From Mesorhizobium sp. 113-3-3 (GTDB taxonomy: Bacteria > Pseudomonadota > Alphaproteobacteria > Rhizobiales > Rhizobiaceae), in NCBI RefSeq assembly GCF_016756495.1, contig NZ_AP023243.1, positions 4,096,501-4,160,500 of the forward strand: DNA of 64,000 bases, read 5' to 3'. Made by a program: the position numbers and the translations under genes. Positions 1-10,770 of the stretch are shown here, piece by piece. The notes below the pieces were generated by a model. That model searched no databases and was not told the DNA's origin. It saw only the letters and a program-made list of their open reading frames with translations. Positions within the stretch are counted from its first letter, which is position 1, and the number at the start of each line of letters is the position of its first letter.

Positions 1-30
1 GTTCCGACCTAGCTGGATATAGCTTCTGGA

Positions 31-1086
31 ATGACCGATCCGGTGTTCTTCGCGCCATCACGCCGGTATACGGCGGCCGAAGTCGCGAATCTGACCGGCT
101 CGGTGCTTGTCGATTCCGGCCAATCCGACGTTTCGATCGAGGCGCTCGCGCCGGCCAACGAAGGCGGCGCCAATGCGCTCGTCTTCGTCGACGGGAGGCG
201 CAATTCCGCGTTGATGCCGTCACTGCGTGCGGCCGCGGTCCTGTGCCCGGCGGAATTTGCCAACAAGGCGCCGTCCGGCGTTGCCGTTTTGACTCATCCG
301 CGTCCGCAACAGGCATTCGCGCTGGTCGGCCGGCTGCTGTTTCCGACAGCCGCGACGCCGGGTCCAATGACCGGTGAAACCGGTGTTTCGCCGCATGCCC
401 ATATCGATCCGACCGCGCATGTCGAGGCTGGCGCCATCATCGAGGCCGGTGTGGTCATCGGGCCAGGCGTCTCAATCGGCCGCGGCACTGTCATCGCGCC
501 AAACGCGGTCATCGGACAATCCTGCCAGATCGGCCGCGACGGCTATGTCGGCCCGGGCGCCAGCATCCAGTATGCGCTGATCGGCAATCGGGTCATCATC
601 CATGGCGGCGCCAGGATCGGTCAGGACGGCTTTGGTTTTGTCGGCGGTGCCAAGGGTCCCGAACGCGTTCCCCAGATCGGACGGGTCATCATCCAGGACG
701 ATGTCGAGATCGGTTCCAATTCCACCGTCGATCGCGGCGCCATGTCCGACACGATCATCGGTCAGGGCACCAAGATCGACAATCTCGTGCAGATCGCCCA
801 TAACGTCCGCATCGGTCGCAATTGCATAGTGGCCGGACTTTCAGGTATCTCCGGTTCCGTGGTCGTGGGTGACAACGTTACGATGGGCGGCGGCGTCGGG
901 CTTGCGGATCACTTGACCATCGGCTCAGGAGCCAAGCTTGCCGCCAGAAGTGGATTTATGAGCAATGTTCCCGCCGGCGAGATCTGGGGCGGTTATCCGG
1001 CACAGCCGATGGCGGAAGCCATGCGGGAGATAGCCATGTTGCGCACGATGGCCAGGGCACGCAAGCAGGGCAAGGACAATGGCTGA
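31..1086 (+). CDS. lpxD: UDP-3-O-(3-hydroxyacyl)glucosamine N-acyltransferase LpxD
   Basis: LpxD adds the second 3-hydroxyacyl chain, carried on ACP, to the 2-amino group of UDP-3-O-acyl-glucosamine in cytosolic lipid A synthesis. The 351-residue protein has the usual N-terminal uridine-binding region (about residues 1-110), then a long run of hexapeptide repeats (about 115-320) that forms a left-handed beta-helix, then a helical tail. The motif NLVQIAHNV carries the expected catalytic histidine (His257). The ATG at 31 gives a normal family length. The last 8 bases overlap fabZ, so the two are probably translationally coupled. It is the first visible gene of lpxD-fabZ-lpxA-lpxI-lpxB; the upstream partner lies outside the window. 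Confidence 0.96.
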   Translation: MTDPVFFAPSRRYTAAEVANLTGSVLVDSGQSDVSIEALAPANEGGANALVFVDGRRNSALMPSLRAAAVLCPAEFANKAPSGVAVLTHPRPQQAFALVGRLLFPTAATPGPMTGETGVSPHAHIDPTAHVEAGAIIEAGVVIGPGVSIGRGTVIAPNAVIGQSCQIGRDGYVGPGASIQYALIGNRVIIHGGARIGQDGFGFVGGAKGPERVPQIGRVIIQDDVEIGSNSTVDRGAMSDTIIGQGTKIDNLVQIAHNVRIGRNCIVAGLSGISGSVVVGDNVTMGGGVGLADHLTIGSGAKLAARSGFMSNVPAGEIWGGYPAQPMAEAMREIAMLRTMARARKQGKDNG

Positions 1087-1546
1087 TATGGTGGCGGCGA
1101 CGACGCTGGAAGCGGTCGACATAATGGGGCTGATGAAGCTCCTGCCGCACCGCTATCCCTTCCTGATGATCGACCGCATCGTCGACATCGATGGCGACGA
1201 TTCCGCCATTGGCATCAAGAATGTCACCATCAACGAGCCGCATTTTCAGGGGCATTTCCCGGAGCAGCCGGTGATGCCGGGCGTGCTGATCGTCGAGGCC
1301 ATGGCGCAGACGGCGGGCGCCATCTGCATCCGCAGCCTTGGAGCGTCAAAGCCGTCGCTGGTGTATTTCCTGACCATCGACAACGCCAAATTCCGCAAAC
1401 CGGTCGTTCCCGGCGACCAGTTGAAGATCCATGTCAAGAAAATCAAGAAGCGCGGCAACCTGCTCAAATTCGCCTGCGAAGCCCTGGTCGATGGCACCAA
1501 GGCGGCCGAGGCCGAGATTTCAGCCATGATGGTCACCGGCGACTGA
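1079..1546 (+). CDS. fabZ: 3-hydroxyacyl-[ACP] dehydratase FabZ
   Basis: FabZ dehydrates 3-hydroxyacyl-ACP to trans-2-enoyl-ACP in type II fatty acid synthesis and competes with LpxA/LpxD for 3-hydroxyacyl-ACP, which is why it sits in lipid A operons. The 155-residue hot-dog-fold protein shows [11 protein letters not shown] with the catalytic His (His59) and, 14 residues later, the catalytic Glu in IVEAMAQ (Glu73), the classic FabZ spacing. The start at 1079 overlaps lpxD by 8 bases; an in-frame ATG at 1088 is a less likely alternative. lpxA follows after about 13 bases. Confidence 0.96.
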   Translation: MADMVAATTLEAVDIMGLMKLLPHRYPFLMIDRIVDIDGDDSAIGIKNVTINEPHFQGHFPEQPVMPGVLIVEAMAQTAGAICIRSLGASKPSLVYFLTIDNAKFRKPVVPGDQLKIHVKKIKKRGNLLKFACEALVDGTKAAEAEISAMMVTGD

Positions 1547-1559
1547 CGATCGAGTGCTT

Positions 1560-2393
1560 ATGAAAATCGAGACTTCAATCCATCCCTCCTCCGTCGTGGA
1601 AGAGGGCGCTCAAATCGGCCAGGGTGTGCGCATAGGGCCGTTCTGCCATGTCAGCGCCGATGCCGTGATCGGCGATGGTGTCGAACTGGTCAGCCATGTC
1701 TCGGTCATGGGCGCGACGTCAATCGGCGCCTCGACCAAGGTCTATCCGATGGCGACATTGGGCGCACCGCCGCAGAACACCAAGCACAAGGGCGGTCGCA
1801 CGACGCTGGTCATCGGCGCCAACTGCACCATCCGTGAAGGCGTGACCATGCATGTCGGCACCGACACCAGCCGCGGCGAAACGACAGTGGGCGACAATGG
1901 CAATTTCCTTGCCTACGCCCACATCGCCCATGATTGCGTTGTCGGCAAGAATGCCACCTTTGCCAATGGCGCGACGCTGGGCGGCCATTGCGAGATTGGC
2001 GACAACGTTTATATCGGCGGCCTCAGTGCCGTTCATCAATTCGTGCGCGTCGGCGACAACGCCTTTCTTGGCGGGTGCTCGGCTTTCGTTGGCGACGTCA
2101 TTCCCTATGCCATTGCCGTCGGCAACCGCGCCAGCCTGCGCGGTTTGAACATCATCGGCCTCAAGCGCGCCGGTCTGCCGCGCTCTGAAATCTATCTGCT
2201 GCGCAAAGCCTACCGGACGATTTTCGACCGCTCCCGCACCGTCGGCGAGAACATCGAGTTCGCCAAGGCCGAGTTCGCCTCTTCGCCGACCGCCATGAAG
2301 ATCATCGACTTCATCAGCAGTCGCGGCAAGCGGCACTATGCGGTGCCGTCGCTCAAGGGCGGCGATGGCGACGATACCGATGATGAAGACTGA
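1560..2393 (+). CDS. lpxA: acyl-[ACP]--UDP-N-acetylglucosamine O-acyltransferase LpxA
   Basis: LpxA starts lipid A synthesis by moving a 3-hydroxyacyl chain from ACP to the 3-OH of UDP-GlcNAc. The 277-residue protein is a trimeric left-handed beta-helix enzyme: hexapeptide repeats fill about residues 8-190 and a helical C-terminal domain follows. The motif AHIAHDC supplies the catalytic histidine (second His, residue 124, against 125 in E. coli). A GTG at 1554 is in frame, but the ATG at 1560 gives the standard N-terminus. The acidic C-terminus overlaps the start of lpxI. Confidence 0.96.
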   Translation: MKIETSIHPSSVVEEGAQIGQGVRIGPFCHVSADAVIGDGVELVSHVSVMGATSIGASTKVYPMATLGAPPQNTKHKGGRTTLVIGANCTIREGVTMHVGTDTSRGETTVGDNGNFLAYAHIAHDCVVGKNATFANGATLGGHCEIGDNVYIGGLSAVHQFVRVGDNAFLGGCSAFVGDVIPYAIAVGNRASLRGLNIIGLKRAGLPRSEIYLLRKAYRTIFDRSRTVGENIEFAKAEFASSPTAMKIIDFISSRGKRHYAVPSLKGGDGDDTDDED

Positions 2394-3279
2394 GACCGCT
2401 TCTGCCGGTCTTGATCTCCCGGCAGATGCCAGGGTCGGCATCATCGCCGGCGGCGGCAGTCTTCCGGTCGAAGTCGCGGCCGGCTCGGCCGGGCAGGGTT
2501 ATCCGCCCTTCATCGTCCTCATGGAAGGCGAGGCCGACCGTCTGTCGGAATTGTGCCGTTATGAGCATGAAACGCTTGCCCTGGAGGCGATCGGCTCGCT
2601 TGTTCCACTGCTCAAACGCCACCGGATCACCCATCTGGTGCTTGCCGGCGAGATCAAGCGCCGGCCAAGACTGACGCATCTGCGCCCAAGCCTAAGCCTG
2701 CTCGCTGTGATACCGATTGTCGTCATGGCGCTGGCGCGCGGCGACGACGGCCTGTTGAAGGTGGTGGCGCGGGGTCTCGAAGCCCGAGGGATAAAGGTCA
2801 TGGGCGCCCACGAAATCGTGCCGAAGCTGGTCGCCGCCGAAGGGGCCTTGACCAAAGCGGTACCGCAGAAGTCGGACTGGCGCGACATCGAGGCAGGCTT
2901 TGCAGCGGCGAAGGCCATCGGTGCGCTGGATATCGGCCAGGCGGCTATCGCGGTCGGCGGCCGGGCCATTGCGCTCGAGGGTATCGAGGGAACGGCCGGA
3001 TTGCTCGACCGTACAAGGCTGCTGCGCGGCCATGGCCGTATCGCAGGCAAGACGCGCGGCGTCCTGGTCAAATGCGCCAAGCCTGGTCAGGAACTGCGCG
3101 CTGATCTTCCATCCATAGGGCCACAGACGGTCGACGCGGCCCATGCGGCGGGGCTCGCCGGCATTGCCGTCGAGGCGGGGCGATCGCTGATCCTCGAAGG
3201 TCCCGCAACCCTGTCGCGCGCCAATGAACTTGGCCTGTTCATCGTCGGTGTGGCCGCAGCGGAGCCGGCGCATGGCTGA
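2383..3279 (+). CDS. lpxI: UDP-2,3-diacylglucosamine diphosphatase LpxI
   Basis: LpxI hydrolyses UDP-2,3-diacylglucosamine to lipid X and UMP. It is the alphaproteobacterial replacement for LpxH (DUF1009 family). The protein begins with a nucleotide-binding-like segment, GIIAGGGSLPVEVA, and has the two-part LpxI layout with a conserved C-terminal half containing RGVLVKCAKPGQE and DLPSIGPQT. Starts at 2338, 2365, 2380 and 2383 are all in frame; 2383 (298 residues) is chosen because family members begin shortly before the GGG motif. The gene overlaps lpxA by 11 bases and lpxB by 8, so all three are probably translated in a coupled way. Confidence 0.92.
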   Translation: MKTETASAGLDLPADARVGIIAGGGSLPVEVAAGSAGQGYPPFIVLMEGEADRLSELCRYEHETLALEAIGSLVPLLKRHRITHLVLAGEIKRRPRLTHLRPSLSLLAVIPIVVMALARGDDGLLKVVARGLEARGIKVMGAHEIVPKLVAAEGALTKAVPQKSDWRDIEAGFAAAKAIGALDIGQAAIAVGGRAIALEGIEGTAGLLDRTRLLRGHGRIAGKTRGVLVKCAKPGQELRADLPSIGPQTVDAAHAAGLAGIAVEAGRSLILEGPATLSRANELGLFIVGVAAAEPAHG

Positions 3280-4444
3280 CAGGGCGTTGAAGGTCGCGAT
3301 CGTCGCCGGCGAGGAATCGGGCGATCTGCTCGGTGCCGATATCGTGCGTTCGCTGCGCCAGGCAACTGGCCGCGAGGTAAAGCTCGTCGGCCTCGGCGGC
3401 CGGCATCTCGGGGAATTGGGCCTGGAGTCGCCCTTCGACGCGGGCGAGATCGCGCTGATGGGTTTCAGCGCCGTCCTGCGCGATCTGCCGCGCCTTGTCA
3501 GGCGGATCGGCCAACTGGCCAAGACCGTTGCCGAGGAAACGCCGGACTGCCTGATCACCATCGACAGTCCGGACTTTTCCTTGCGCGTCGCCAGGAAGGT
3601 GCGGGCGTCCAATCCATCGATACCGATCATCCATTATGTCTGCCCGAGCGTCTGGGCCTGGCGGCCGGGCAGGGCTGTGGCGATGAAGCCCTATGTCGAC
3701 CATATCCTCTGCATCCTGCCGTTCGAGGTGAAGGAGCTTGACCGGCTGGGCGGCCCGCCCGGCACCTATGTCGGGCACCGCCTTACGCATGATGCTGGCG
3801 TGCTTGCCGCCCAGATGGCGCAGGCCCTGCCACGCGATCTTGCCCAGGACCGCATCAAGACATTGCTGGTCCTGCCCGGCTCGCGGCGCGGTGAGGTGCG
3901 ACGGCTGATCGACACGTTCGGCGAGACCGTGTCGATGCTGCGCGCGCGCGGACATCGTCTGCGTCTGCTGTTGCCGACGGTCCCGCATGTCGCCGACCTC
4001 GTCAAAGCCTCGGTCAACCGTTGGGACGAGAAACCCGAAATCATCGTTGATCCGCAGCGCAAATGGCAGGCTTTCGGCAAGGCCGATGCCGCGCTGATCG
4101 CGTCGGGAACCGTATCGCTGGAACTGGCTTTGGCCGGCGTGCCGATGGTGTCGTCCTACAGGCTCGATCCCATCGCACGCACCGTGGCGCCCTATTTCGT
4201 TTCCGTCTGGTCGGCGCTGTTGCCCAATCTGATCGCGGATCGCGCGCTCATCCCGGAGTTCTACAACGAGTACGTCAAGGCGAACAATCTGGCTCGCCAA
4301 CTGGAAGCATTGTTCGCCGACAGCGGCATGCGCGCCTGGCAGAAGGACGGTTTTGCCGAAATCGCGCGGCGCATGGCGACGGACAAGCCGTCAGGCGAGA
4401 TCGCGGCGGGCGTTGTGCTTCGTCATATAAAAAAGGCGCCCTGA
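3272..4444 (+). CDS. lpxB: lipid-A-disaccharide synthase LpxB
   Basis: LpxB is the GT19 glycosyltransferase that joins lipid X to UDP-2,3-diacylglucosamine to make the beta-1,6 lipid A disaccharide at the inner face of the inner membrane. The 390-residue protein starts with the family signature VAIVAGEESGDLLGA and keeps CPSVWAWRPGR in the middle and GTVSLELALAGVPMV in the C-terminal Rossmann domain. The reading frame is open from 3224, but the ATG at 3272 fits the family and overlaps the lpxI stop by 8 bases. The stop codon lies in the loop of an intrinsic terminator that closes the operon. Confidence 0.96.
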   Translation: MADRALKVAIVAGEESGDLLGADIVRSLRQATGREVKLVGLGGRHLGELGLESPFDAGEIALMGFSAVLRDLPRLVRRIGQLAKTVAEETPDCLITIDSPDFSLRVARKVRASNPSIPIIHYVCPSVWAWRPGRAVAMKPYVDHILCILPFEVKELDRLGGPPGTYVGHRLTHDAGVLAAQMAQALPRDLAQDRIKTLLVLPGSRRGEVRRLIDTFGETVSMLRARGHRLRLLLPTVPHVADLVKASVNRWDEKPEIIVDPQRKWQAFGKADAALIASGTVSLELALAGVPMVSSYRLDPIARTVAPYFVSVWSALLPNLIADRALIPEFYNEYVKANNLARQLEALFADSGMRAWQKDGFAEIARRMATDKPSGEIAAGVVLRHIKKAP

Positions 4445-4457
4445 GAGGCGCCTTTTT
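4430..4457. terminator. intrinsic terminator overlapping the lpxB stop codon
   Basis: The 11-base arm AAAAAGGCGCC (4430-4440) is followed by a 6-base loop and the exact complement GGCGCCTTTTT (4447-4457). The lpxB TGA (4442-4444) is in the loop. Because one arm ends in T5 and the other begins with A5, the hairpin can stop transcripts from both the lpx operon and the convergent gltA, whose stop is 19 bases away. Confidence 0.85.
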
Positions 4458-4475
4458 CGATTCAAGCCTTTTCGA

Positions 4476-5804
4476 TCAGCGCTTGGCGATCGGCACGTAG
4501 TCGCGTTCCGGCGCACCGGTGTAGAGCTGGCGCGGCCGGCCGATCTTCTGGCGCGGATCCTCGATCATCTCCTTCCACTGCGCGATCCAGCCGACGGTGC
4601 GGGCGACCGCGAACAGCACGGTGAACATGGTGGTGGGGAAGCCCAGCGCCTTCAGCGTGATGCCGGAATAGAAGTCGACATTCGGATAGAGTTTCTTCTC
4701 GATGAAATAGGGATCGGTCAGCGCGATCTTTTCCAGTTCCATGGCGATGTCGAGCAGCGGATCGTCCTTGATGCCGAGTTCGCCCAGAACCTCGTGCGCA
4801 GTCTTCTGCATGATTTTCGCACGCGGATCGTAGTTCTTGTAGACGCGGTGGCCAAAGCCCATCAGCCGGAACGGGTCGTTCTTGTCCTTGGCGCGGGCGA
4901 TGAATTCCGGGATATGATCGACATGGCCGATCTCGCCCAGCATGTTGAGCGCCGCTTCATTGGCGCCGCCATGGGCCGGACCCCACAGGCAGGCGATCCC
5001 GGCGGCGATGCAGGCGAACGGGTTGGCGCCCGACGAGCCGGCGAGGCGAACCGTCGAGGTCGAGGCATTCTGCTCGTGGTCGGCGTGCAGGATGAAGATG
5101 CGTTCCATGGCGCGTGCCAGCACCGGGTTGATCTTGTACTCCTCGCACGGCACCGCGAAGCACATATGCAGGAAGTTTGCCGCGAATCCGAGATCGTTCT
5201 TCGGGTAAATGAAGGGCTGGCCGATGTGGTACTTGTAGGCCATGGCCGCGATCGTCGGCATCTTGGCGATCAGCCGCATGGAGGCGACCATGCGCTGGTA
5301 CGGGTCGGAGATGTCGGTGGAGTCGTGATAGAAGGCCGACAGCGCGCCGACCACGCCGCACATCACCGCCATCGGGTGCGCGTCGCGGCGGAAGCCGGTG
5401 AAGAAGCGCGACATCTGCTCGTGCACCATGGTGTGGCGCGTCACGCGGTAGTCGAAATCGTCCTTTTGCGCCTTGGTCGGCAGCTCGCCGTAGAGCAGGA
5501 GATAGCAGACTTCGAGGAAGTCGCCGTGCTCGGCCAGTTGGTCGATCGGATAGCCGCGGTGGAGAAGAATACCGGCGTCGCCGTCGATGAAGGTAATCTC
5601 GGATTCGCAGCTTGCGGTCGAGGTGAAGCCGGGATCGTAGGTGAAGGCGCCGGTCGTGCTGTAGAGCGAGGCGATGTCGATCACGTCGGGTCCGACGGAG
5701 CCGCTTCTCACCTTGAATTCATGGGTCTTGCCGGCGAATTGAAGCGTTGCGGTTGCCTCTTGGTTCGCGCCGCCCACATCCAGTTTTTTCGCAGCTTCGG
5801 TCAT
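4476..5804 (-). CDS. gltA: citrate synthase (type II) GltA
   Basis: Citrate synthase condenses oxaloacetate and acetyl-CoA at the entry of the TCA cycle. The 442-residue protein has the hexameric type II layout, with an N-terminal beta-rich extension (about residues 1-65) and then the catalytic fold. [12 protein letters not shown] and [15 protein letters not shown] carry the two active-site histidines, and PNVDFYSG the catalytic Asp. On the minus strand an AAGGAG-like ribosome site lies about 7 bases before the ATG at 5804. The gene faces the lpx operon and shares its terminator. About 180 bases separate it from gltX, so it probably has its own promoter. Confidence 0.96.
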   Translation of the reverse strand: MTEAAKKLDVGGANQEATATLQFAGKTHEFKVRSGSVGPDVIDIASLYSTTGAFTYDPGFTSTASCESEITFIDGDAGILLHRGYPIDQLAEHGDFLEVCYLLLYGELPTKAQKDDFDYRVTRHTMVHEQMSRFFTGFRRDAHPMAVMCGVVGALSAFYHDSTDISDPYQRMVASMRLIAKMPTIAAMAYKYHIGQPFIYPKNDLGFAANFLHMCFAVPCEEYKINPVLARAMERIFILHADHEQNASTSTVRLAGSSGANPFACIAAGIACLWGPAHGGANEAALNMLGEIGHVDHIPEFIARAKDKNDPFRLMGFGHRVYKNYDPRAKIMQKTAHEVLGELGIKDDPLLDIAMELEKIALTDPYFIEKKLYPNVDFYSGITLKALGFPTTMFTVLFAVARTVGWIAQWKEMIEDPRQKIGRPRQLYTGAPERDYVPIAKR

Positions 5805-5987
5805 TGCAAACTCCTTGTTGTTTCCTCATGCCGGCAAAGGCAAATTCTGCAGAGCGACACGTCGAAATCACCGCAATGCGCGTATTCGCCACCGCATTTT
5901 AGGAGGTGCGTGCCAGATTGGGCCAAGGCCTAATGTTGCACTGCGAAACGCGCCTTTCAATGCCAATCTTCTTGGGCCAGTTTGCTC

Positions 5988-7412
5988 CTAATCGATTTGA
6001 TCCGCTACGCGCGCCAGGCTTTCCTCGCGCCCAAGCACGGCAAGCACGTCGAACACGCCGGGGGAGGTGCTTTTGCCGGTCAGCGCGGCCCGCAATGGTT
6101 GGGCCACGGCACCAAGCTTGTGGCCACCGGCCAGCGCATAATCGCGGATCGCGGCCTCTGCAGCGGCAGCCGTCCAGTCACTTGCAAGCGCGGTCAAAGC
6201 TTCGTGAGCGCCGCGCAGGATCTTGCGGGCATCGTCATTGAGCAGAAGGGCCGCCTTCTCGTCGACCGGCAGCGGGCGCGTGGCAAACAGGAAAGCGGCG
6301 CCATCGACAAGCTCGACCAGCGTCTTGGCGCGCTCCTTGAGGCCTGGAAGGGCCTCCAGCAACTGCGCCTTGTTCGTGTCGTTAAGGCGTGCGGCCATCT
6401 CCGGACCACCCTCGAGATAAGGCAGAGTGGCGATGAAGATGTCCAAAAGCTCCGCGTCGGCCATGCGTCGCATATGCGCGCCGTTGATCGCTTCCAGCTT
6501 GGCGAAGTCGAAGCGGGCCGCACCCTTGTTGACGTCGCCGATATCGAACCAGGAGATCATGTCCTTGATCGACATGATCTCGTCGTCGCCATGGCTCCAG
6601 CCCAGGCGCGCCAGATAGTTGAGCAGCGCCTGCGGCAGGTAGCCCATGGCCCGATAGGCCTCGACGCCGAGCGCGCCATGGCGCTTCGACAGCTTGGCGC
6701 CGTCGGCGCCATGGATCAGCGGGATGTGCGACATCGACGGCACGTCCCAGCCCATGGCGTTGTAGATGACGGTCTGGCGGGCGGCGTTGGTCAGGTGGTC
6801 GTCGCCGCGAATGATGTGCGTGACACCCATGTCGTGGTCGTCGACGACGACGGCATGCATGTAGGTCGGGTTGCCGTCCGAACGCAGGATGATGAAGTCG
6901 TCGAGATCCTTGTTGGGGAAGCGCACTTCGCCCTGGACACGGTCGTGGACGATCGTCTCGCCCTCGGTCGGCGCCTTGATGCGGATGGCGCCCTTGACGC
7001 CCGCAGGCGCCTCGGAGGGGGCGCGGTCGCGCCACTGGCCGTTGTAGCGCGGCGGCAGGCCCTTGGCCCGCGCTGCCTCGCGCATTGCCTCCAGCTCGGC
7101 TGGTGTCTCGTAGCTGTAATAGGCCTTGCCCAGACGCACGAGTTCCTCCGCGACCTCGCGGTGGCGCGGCGCGCGCTCGAATTGCGAGACCGCGTCGCCG
7201 TCCCAGCCAAGGCCGAGCCAGGTGAGACCGTCCAGGATGGCGGCCGTTGCGGCGTCGGTCGAACGCTCGCGATCGGTGTCCTCGATGCGCAGCAGCATCG
7301 TGCCGCCTGTGTGTTTGGCATAGAGCCAGTTGAACAACGCCGTGCGCGCGCCGCCGATGTGCAGATAGCCGGTGGGCGAGGGGGCAAAACGGGTGACGAC
7401 CTTGTCGGACAT
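5988..7412 (-). CDS. gltX: glutamyl-tRNA synthetase GltX
   Basis: GltX charges tRNA-Glu, and in many alphaproteobacteria a GltX also charges tRNA-Gln for later amidation. The 474-residue class I synthetase has [16 protein letters not shown] at the N-terminus, containing the HIGH element (HIGG), and KLSKRHG as the KMSKS loop. The rest is the usual helical anticodon-binding region. The frame is open up to 7484, but the ATG at 7412 ([13 protein letters not shown]) is the family start. It is transcribed divergently from comEC across about 100 bases. Rhizobia often have two gltX genes; which one this is cannot be told here. Confidence 0.94.
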   Translation of the reverse strand: MSDKVVTRFAPSPTGYLHIGGARTALFNWLYAKHTGGTMLLRIEDTDRERSTDAATAAILDGLTWLGLGWDGDAVSQFERAPRHREVAEELVRLGKAYYSYETPAELEAMREAARAKGLPPRYNGQWRDRAPSEAPAGVKGAIRIKAPTEGETIVHDRVQGEVRFPNKDLDDFIILRSDGNPTYMHAVVVDDHDMGVTHIIRGDDHLTNAARQTVIYNAMGWDVPSMSHIPLIHGADGAKLSKRHGALGVEAYRAMGYLPQALLNYLARLGWSHGDDEIMSIKDMISWFDIGDVNKGAARFDFAKLEAINGAHMRRMADAELLDIFIATLPYLEGGPEMAARLNDTNKAQLLEALPGLKERAKTLVELVDGAAFLFATRPLPVDEKAALLLNDDARKILRGAHEALTALASDWTAAAAEAAIRDYALAGGHKLGAVAQPLRAALTGKSTSPGVFDVLAVLGREESLARVADQID

Positions 7413-7514
7413 GAAACTCTCGGAAACCATCTGAAGCGGGGTGCGGCTGCGCGGGCTTTCGCGCGCCCGGCGTTCATGTAGCATAGGGCGTCAGGGGTGC
7501 AAGGGGCAGACCCG

Positions 7515-9968
7515 ATGGCTGGACGAGGCCGGGGCTCGGAACAGGGCGAGGACGCCAACGTTGGCGTCAGCGAACGGTCCCTGTTTGCGATCCCTCCGCC
7601 AGCCTCATTGCCGCCATCGCCCCTTGTGCCCACGCCGGGCAGTCAGCCGTCGCAGGCGGATATCCAGGCGCCACTTCCGGCACCTGCCTCGGGCCGGATT
7701 GTGCGTGTGCGCCGGCAACTCGGGCGGGTTTCCTTGCCTCGCCTGCGCCATAGCGTGGCGATGGCGGCGGAGCTGGAGCTGGACCGAGGCATCGCCTTCC
7801 TGCTGGTGCCGGTCTGTCTGGCCGCTGGCGCGATCGGCTACTATTCGCTCGCAGTGGAGCCTGATTTTGCAAGACCTGTCGCCGTGGTCTTGCTGATGGC
7901 GATCTGTGCGCTGGTTTCGCGCTCCTGGCCGAAAACTCATCTGGGCTTCATGGCGGCATTGCTGTGCGCGCTTGGCCTGCTTGCCGCCAAGGCCGAGACA
8001 TGGCGGGCGGGCACGCAGATGCTGGGTTCGGAAATCTCGACGCAGGTGACCGGACGCGTGGTCTCGATCGACCGCATGGAGACCGGCCGCATCCGGCTGA
8101 CCATCGACATGACGTCGACCGCCCGGCCGACACTGCGCTACGCGCCGGCAAGGGTCCGGCTTTCGGCGCGCAATATCCCGGCCGAAATGACCGCGGGCTC
8201 CTTGGTCACGGGCTACGCCAAACTGCTGCCGCCGACCGGTCCGGTGCGGCCGGACAGCTACGATTTCTCCTTCGACAGCTATTTCGCCGGCATTGGCGGC
8301 AGCGGCTTCTTTCTCGGCAATCCAAAGCTGGTTTCCGCCGACGACGAGATGCCGCTCTCGGCCCGGCTTTTCTCAGGGATCGAAAATGCTCGCGAAGCCA
8401 TTGCCGACCACATCAGGGCCACGGTCGGCGGTGCCGAAGGCGAGATAGCGGCGGCGCTCATCGTTGGTGTCCGCGCGGGCATTCCCGATGAAATCAACGA
8501 GGCGATGCGGCGCACCGGCATCTATCACATCATCTCGATCTCCGGACTGCATATGGCGCTGGTTGCCGGCACCATCATGGGTCTGCTGCGCGGCGCCTTC
8601 GCGCTGTTTCCGGATTTTTCCGCGCGTCGGCCGGTGAAGAAATACGCCGCCGCCGCGGCCCTTTTCTCGATCGCGGCCTATCTCGTCATTTCCGGCGTCG
8701 TCGTTGCCGCCGAGCGCAGCTTTATCATGCTGGCGGTAATGCTCATTGCTGTCCTGTTCGATCGCGCGGCGCTGACTATGCGCAATCTGGCGATCTCGGC
8801 GATCGCCGTCATTCTGGTGTCGCCGCACGAAGTCGTCGGCCCGAGCTTCCAGATGTCGTTCGCCGCGACCGCGGCGCTGGTTGGTGCCTATGCCGGCTGG
8901 GCGGATCACCATGCGGGAAAGACAAGACCGCCACCGCCAAAGCGATCCCTTCCGGGCTTTCTCACACGAAAATTCCTGCTGGCGACGGGCGGGCTGGCCA
9001 TGACCTCCATCATTGCCGGCTGCGCCACGGCGCTGTTTGCCATCTGGCATTTCCAGCGCGTGTCGCCGCTCAGCCTGTTCGCCAACCTGGCCGTCATGCC
9101 GATCGTGTCGCTGATTGTCATGCCTTTCGCTGTTCTCAGTTCTCTTGCGATGCCCTTTGGCGCCGATGGCCCCTTTCTCTACGTGATGGGCAAGGGCCTG
9201 ACGGCGATGATCGCCATATCGGCTTGGATATCGGAACGCTCGCCGATCGATGCCGTCGGGCTGATTTCCCAGCACTCCGTGCTGCTGGTGACCATCGCAC
9301 TGGTCATCGCGACAATGGCGACGACCTGGCTGCGGCTCGCGGCCGTGCCATTCGCGCTTGCCGGCCTGCTGACGGTGTCGGATACGCGCACGCCGGATGT
9401 GCTGATCTCGGAAGATGCGCGGCTGGTTGCGCTGCCAATCGGCGGCGGCGAACTCGCTGTCAGCCGGGCTCGTCCGAACGAATTCACCGTCGACAACTGG
9501 AAACGCGCGCTGACATCCGAAACCATCGTCGTGCCGGAAATGTTCAGCAAGGCGGACGGGCAATTCGACATTGCCGATGCGGTCAACCTGCCGCCGGGAG
9601 CGCCATTCTATTGCACTGACGGTGTCTGTCTTGCCCGGCATCCGTCCGGCGCGATCATTGCGCATGTCGAAGACCGCAAGGACACCTGGAAGGCCTGCGG
9701 TTTTGCCGATCTGATCGTCGTCAATGACGCGACGGGCTATGATGCCTGCCACAATCCGCTGGTTCTTGTCGTCACCAAACGGCAACTGGCCCGCAAGGGC
9801 AGTGCCGCCGTCTTCTTCGACCGCCAATCGGCGACCGGTCCGCCAATTGTCAGCTTCGCGGTGGACGGCCCGTACCGGCCCTGGCACGAGCAGCGAAAAT
9901 TTTCACGCGAGGCGAGGGGGCTGCCGCCCTATCAAAAACCCGAAAAGCCGTCCGCTCCTGCTCAGTAA
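7515..9968 (+). CDS. comEC: ComEC/Rec2-family DNA-uptake channel protein
   Basis: ComEC proteins form the inner-membrane channel that takes up single-stranded DNA in natural transformation. The 817-residue protein has a Pro/Ala-rich cytosolic N-terminus, two early membrane helices (about residues 85-160), an OB-like DUF4131 segment (about 170-270) and a large polytopic Competence domain (about 300-600) with [15 protein letters not shown], a strong family signature. Past residue 620 there is a soluble region in which I see no zinc-binding HxHxDH motif, so the metallo-beta-lactamase domain of long ComEC proteins seems absent or highly degenerate. The ATG at 7515 follows AAGGGG; an in-frame GTG lies at 7497. 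The 3' end overlaps lexA by 7 bases in convergent orientation. Confidence 0.88.
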   Translation: MAGRGRGSEQGEDANVGVSERSLFAIPPPASLPPSPLVPTPGSQPSQADIQAPLPAPASGRIVRVRRQLGRVSLPRLRHSVAMAAELELDRGIAFLLVPVCLAAGAIGYYSLAVEPDFARPVAVVLLMAICALVSRSWPKTHLGFMAALLCALGLLAAKAETWRAGTQMLGSEISTQVTGRVVSIDRMETGRIRLTIDMTSTARPTLRYAPARVRLSARNIPAEMTAGSLVTGYAKLLPPTGPVRPDSYDFSFDSYFAGIGGSGFFLGNPKLVSADDEMPLSARLFSGIENAREAIADHIRATVGGAEGEIAAALIVGVRAGIPDEINEAMRRTGIYHIISISGLHMALVAGTIMGLLRGAFALFPDFSARRPVKKYAAAAALFSIAAYLVISGVVVAAERSFIMLAVMLIAVLFDRAALTMRNLAISAIAVILVSPHEVVGPSFQMSFAATAALVGAYAGWADHHAGKTRPPPPKRSLPGFLTRKFLLATGGLAMTSIIAGCATALFAIWHFQRVSPLSLFANLAVMPIVSLIVMPFAVLSSLAMPFGADGPFLYVMGKGLTAMIAISAWISERSPIDAVGLISQHSVLLVTIALVIATMATTWLRLAAVPFALAGLLTVSDTRTPDVLISEDARLVALPIGGGELAVSRARPNEFTVDNWKRALTSETIVVPEMFSKADGQFDIADAVNLPPGAPFYCTDGVCLARHPSGAIIAHVEDRKDTWKACGFADLIVVNDATGYDACHNPLVLVVTKRQLARKGSAAVFFDRQSATGPPIVSFAVDGPYRPWHEQRKFSREARGLPPYQKPEKPSAPAQ

Positions 9969-10699
9969 CGCCGGATCAGCCCGACCAGCTTGCCTTGCAC
10001 CTTGACCCTGTCCGGTCCGAAGATACGCGTCTCGTAGGCTGGGTTGGCGGCTTCAAGGGCGATCGAGGCGCCCTTGCGGCGGAACCGCTTCAAGGTTGCT
10101 TCCTCCTCGTCGACCAGCGCCACGACGATCTCGCCCGGGCTTGCCGTGTTGGCATTGCGGATAATGACCGTGTCGCCATCGAAGATGCCGGCCTCGATCA
10201 TCGAGTCGCCCTTGACTTCCAGCGCATAGTGCTCGCCGCCCATGATCATGTCCGGCGGCACCGAGATCGAATGCGTCTGGTGCTGGATGGCATCGATCGG
10301 CACACCGGCGGCGATGCGGCCCATCACCGGGATCGAAACGGCGGATACCGCGTCGTCGTCATTGCCGGCCGCCGGCAAGCGCGACGGCGCCGGCTTGATC
10401 TGGCGGCCGAGGCCGCCCTGACCGAGACTACCCTGGATGACGCTCGGCGAGAATTTCTTTGCCGCGTTGAGACCCGGCGCGATCGAATCCGGCAGCCGCA
10501 GCACCTCCAGCGCCCGCGCCCGGTTGGGCAGCCGGCGAATGAAGCCGCGTTCCTCCAGTGCCGTGATCAGGCGATGGATGCCTGACTTGGAGGCGAGATC
10601 GAGCGCTTCCTTCATCTCGTCGAAGGAAGGCGGAATGCCACTTTCCTTGAGCCGTTCATGAATGAACATCAGCAGTTCATGTTGCTTGCGTGTCAGCAT
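9962..10699 (-). CDS. lexA: SOS repressor LexA
   Basis: LexA represses DNA-damage genes and cleaves itself when RecA filaments form. The 245-residue protein has an N-terminal winged helix ([16 protein letters not shown] to about residue 70), a long alphaproteobacterial linker, and a C-terminal S24 peptidase domain. IAAGVPIDA is the cleavage region, [13 protein letters not shown] holds the nucleophilic Ser, and EATLKRF the catalytic Lys. The frame extends to 10765, but the ATG at 10699 gives the family N-terminus. A consensus alphaproteobacterial SOS box lies 72 bases upstream, showing autoregulation. Confidence 0.96.
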   Translation of the reverse strand: MLTRKQHELLMFIHERLKESGIPPSFDEMKEALDLASKSGIHRLITALEERGFIRRLPNRARALEVLRLPDSIAPGLNAAKKFSPSVIQGSLGQGGLGRQIKPAPSRLPAAGNDDDAVSAVSIPVMGRIAAGVPIDAIQHQTHSISVPPDMIMGGEHYALEVKGDSMIEAGIFDGDTVIIRNANTASPGEIVVALVDEEEATLKRFRRKGASIALEAANPAYETRIFGPDRVKVQGKLVGLIRRY

Positions 10700-10770
10700 G
10701 GCGGCCCCCAAGGCATTGAACGAAGGGTGTGAACCAGAATCGAAAAACAAACCCAGAACAAACACTATCT

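Noticed and set aside
1..30. End of an upstream gene such as bamA
   Set aside because: Only 30 bases are present; an in-frame TAG exists, but the few residues are not diagnostic.
5982..7481. Long plus-strand open frame opposite gltX (499 codons)
   Set aside because: It is the antisense shadow of a high-GC gene; the translation has no family motifs, and gltX on the other strand has the HIGH and KLSKR elements.
8373..9887. Minus-strand open frame inside comEC
   Set aside because: No recognisable features and fully opposite a supported gene.
10718..10759. Additional GAAC half-sites near lexA as further SOS boxes
   Set aside because: Their spacing (9 or more bases) does not fit the 7-base alphaproteobacterial operator.
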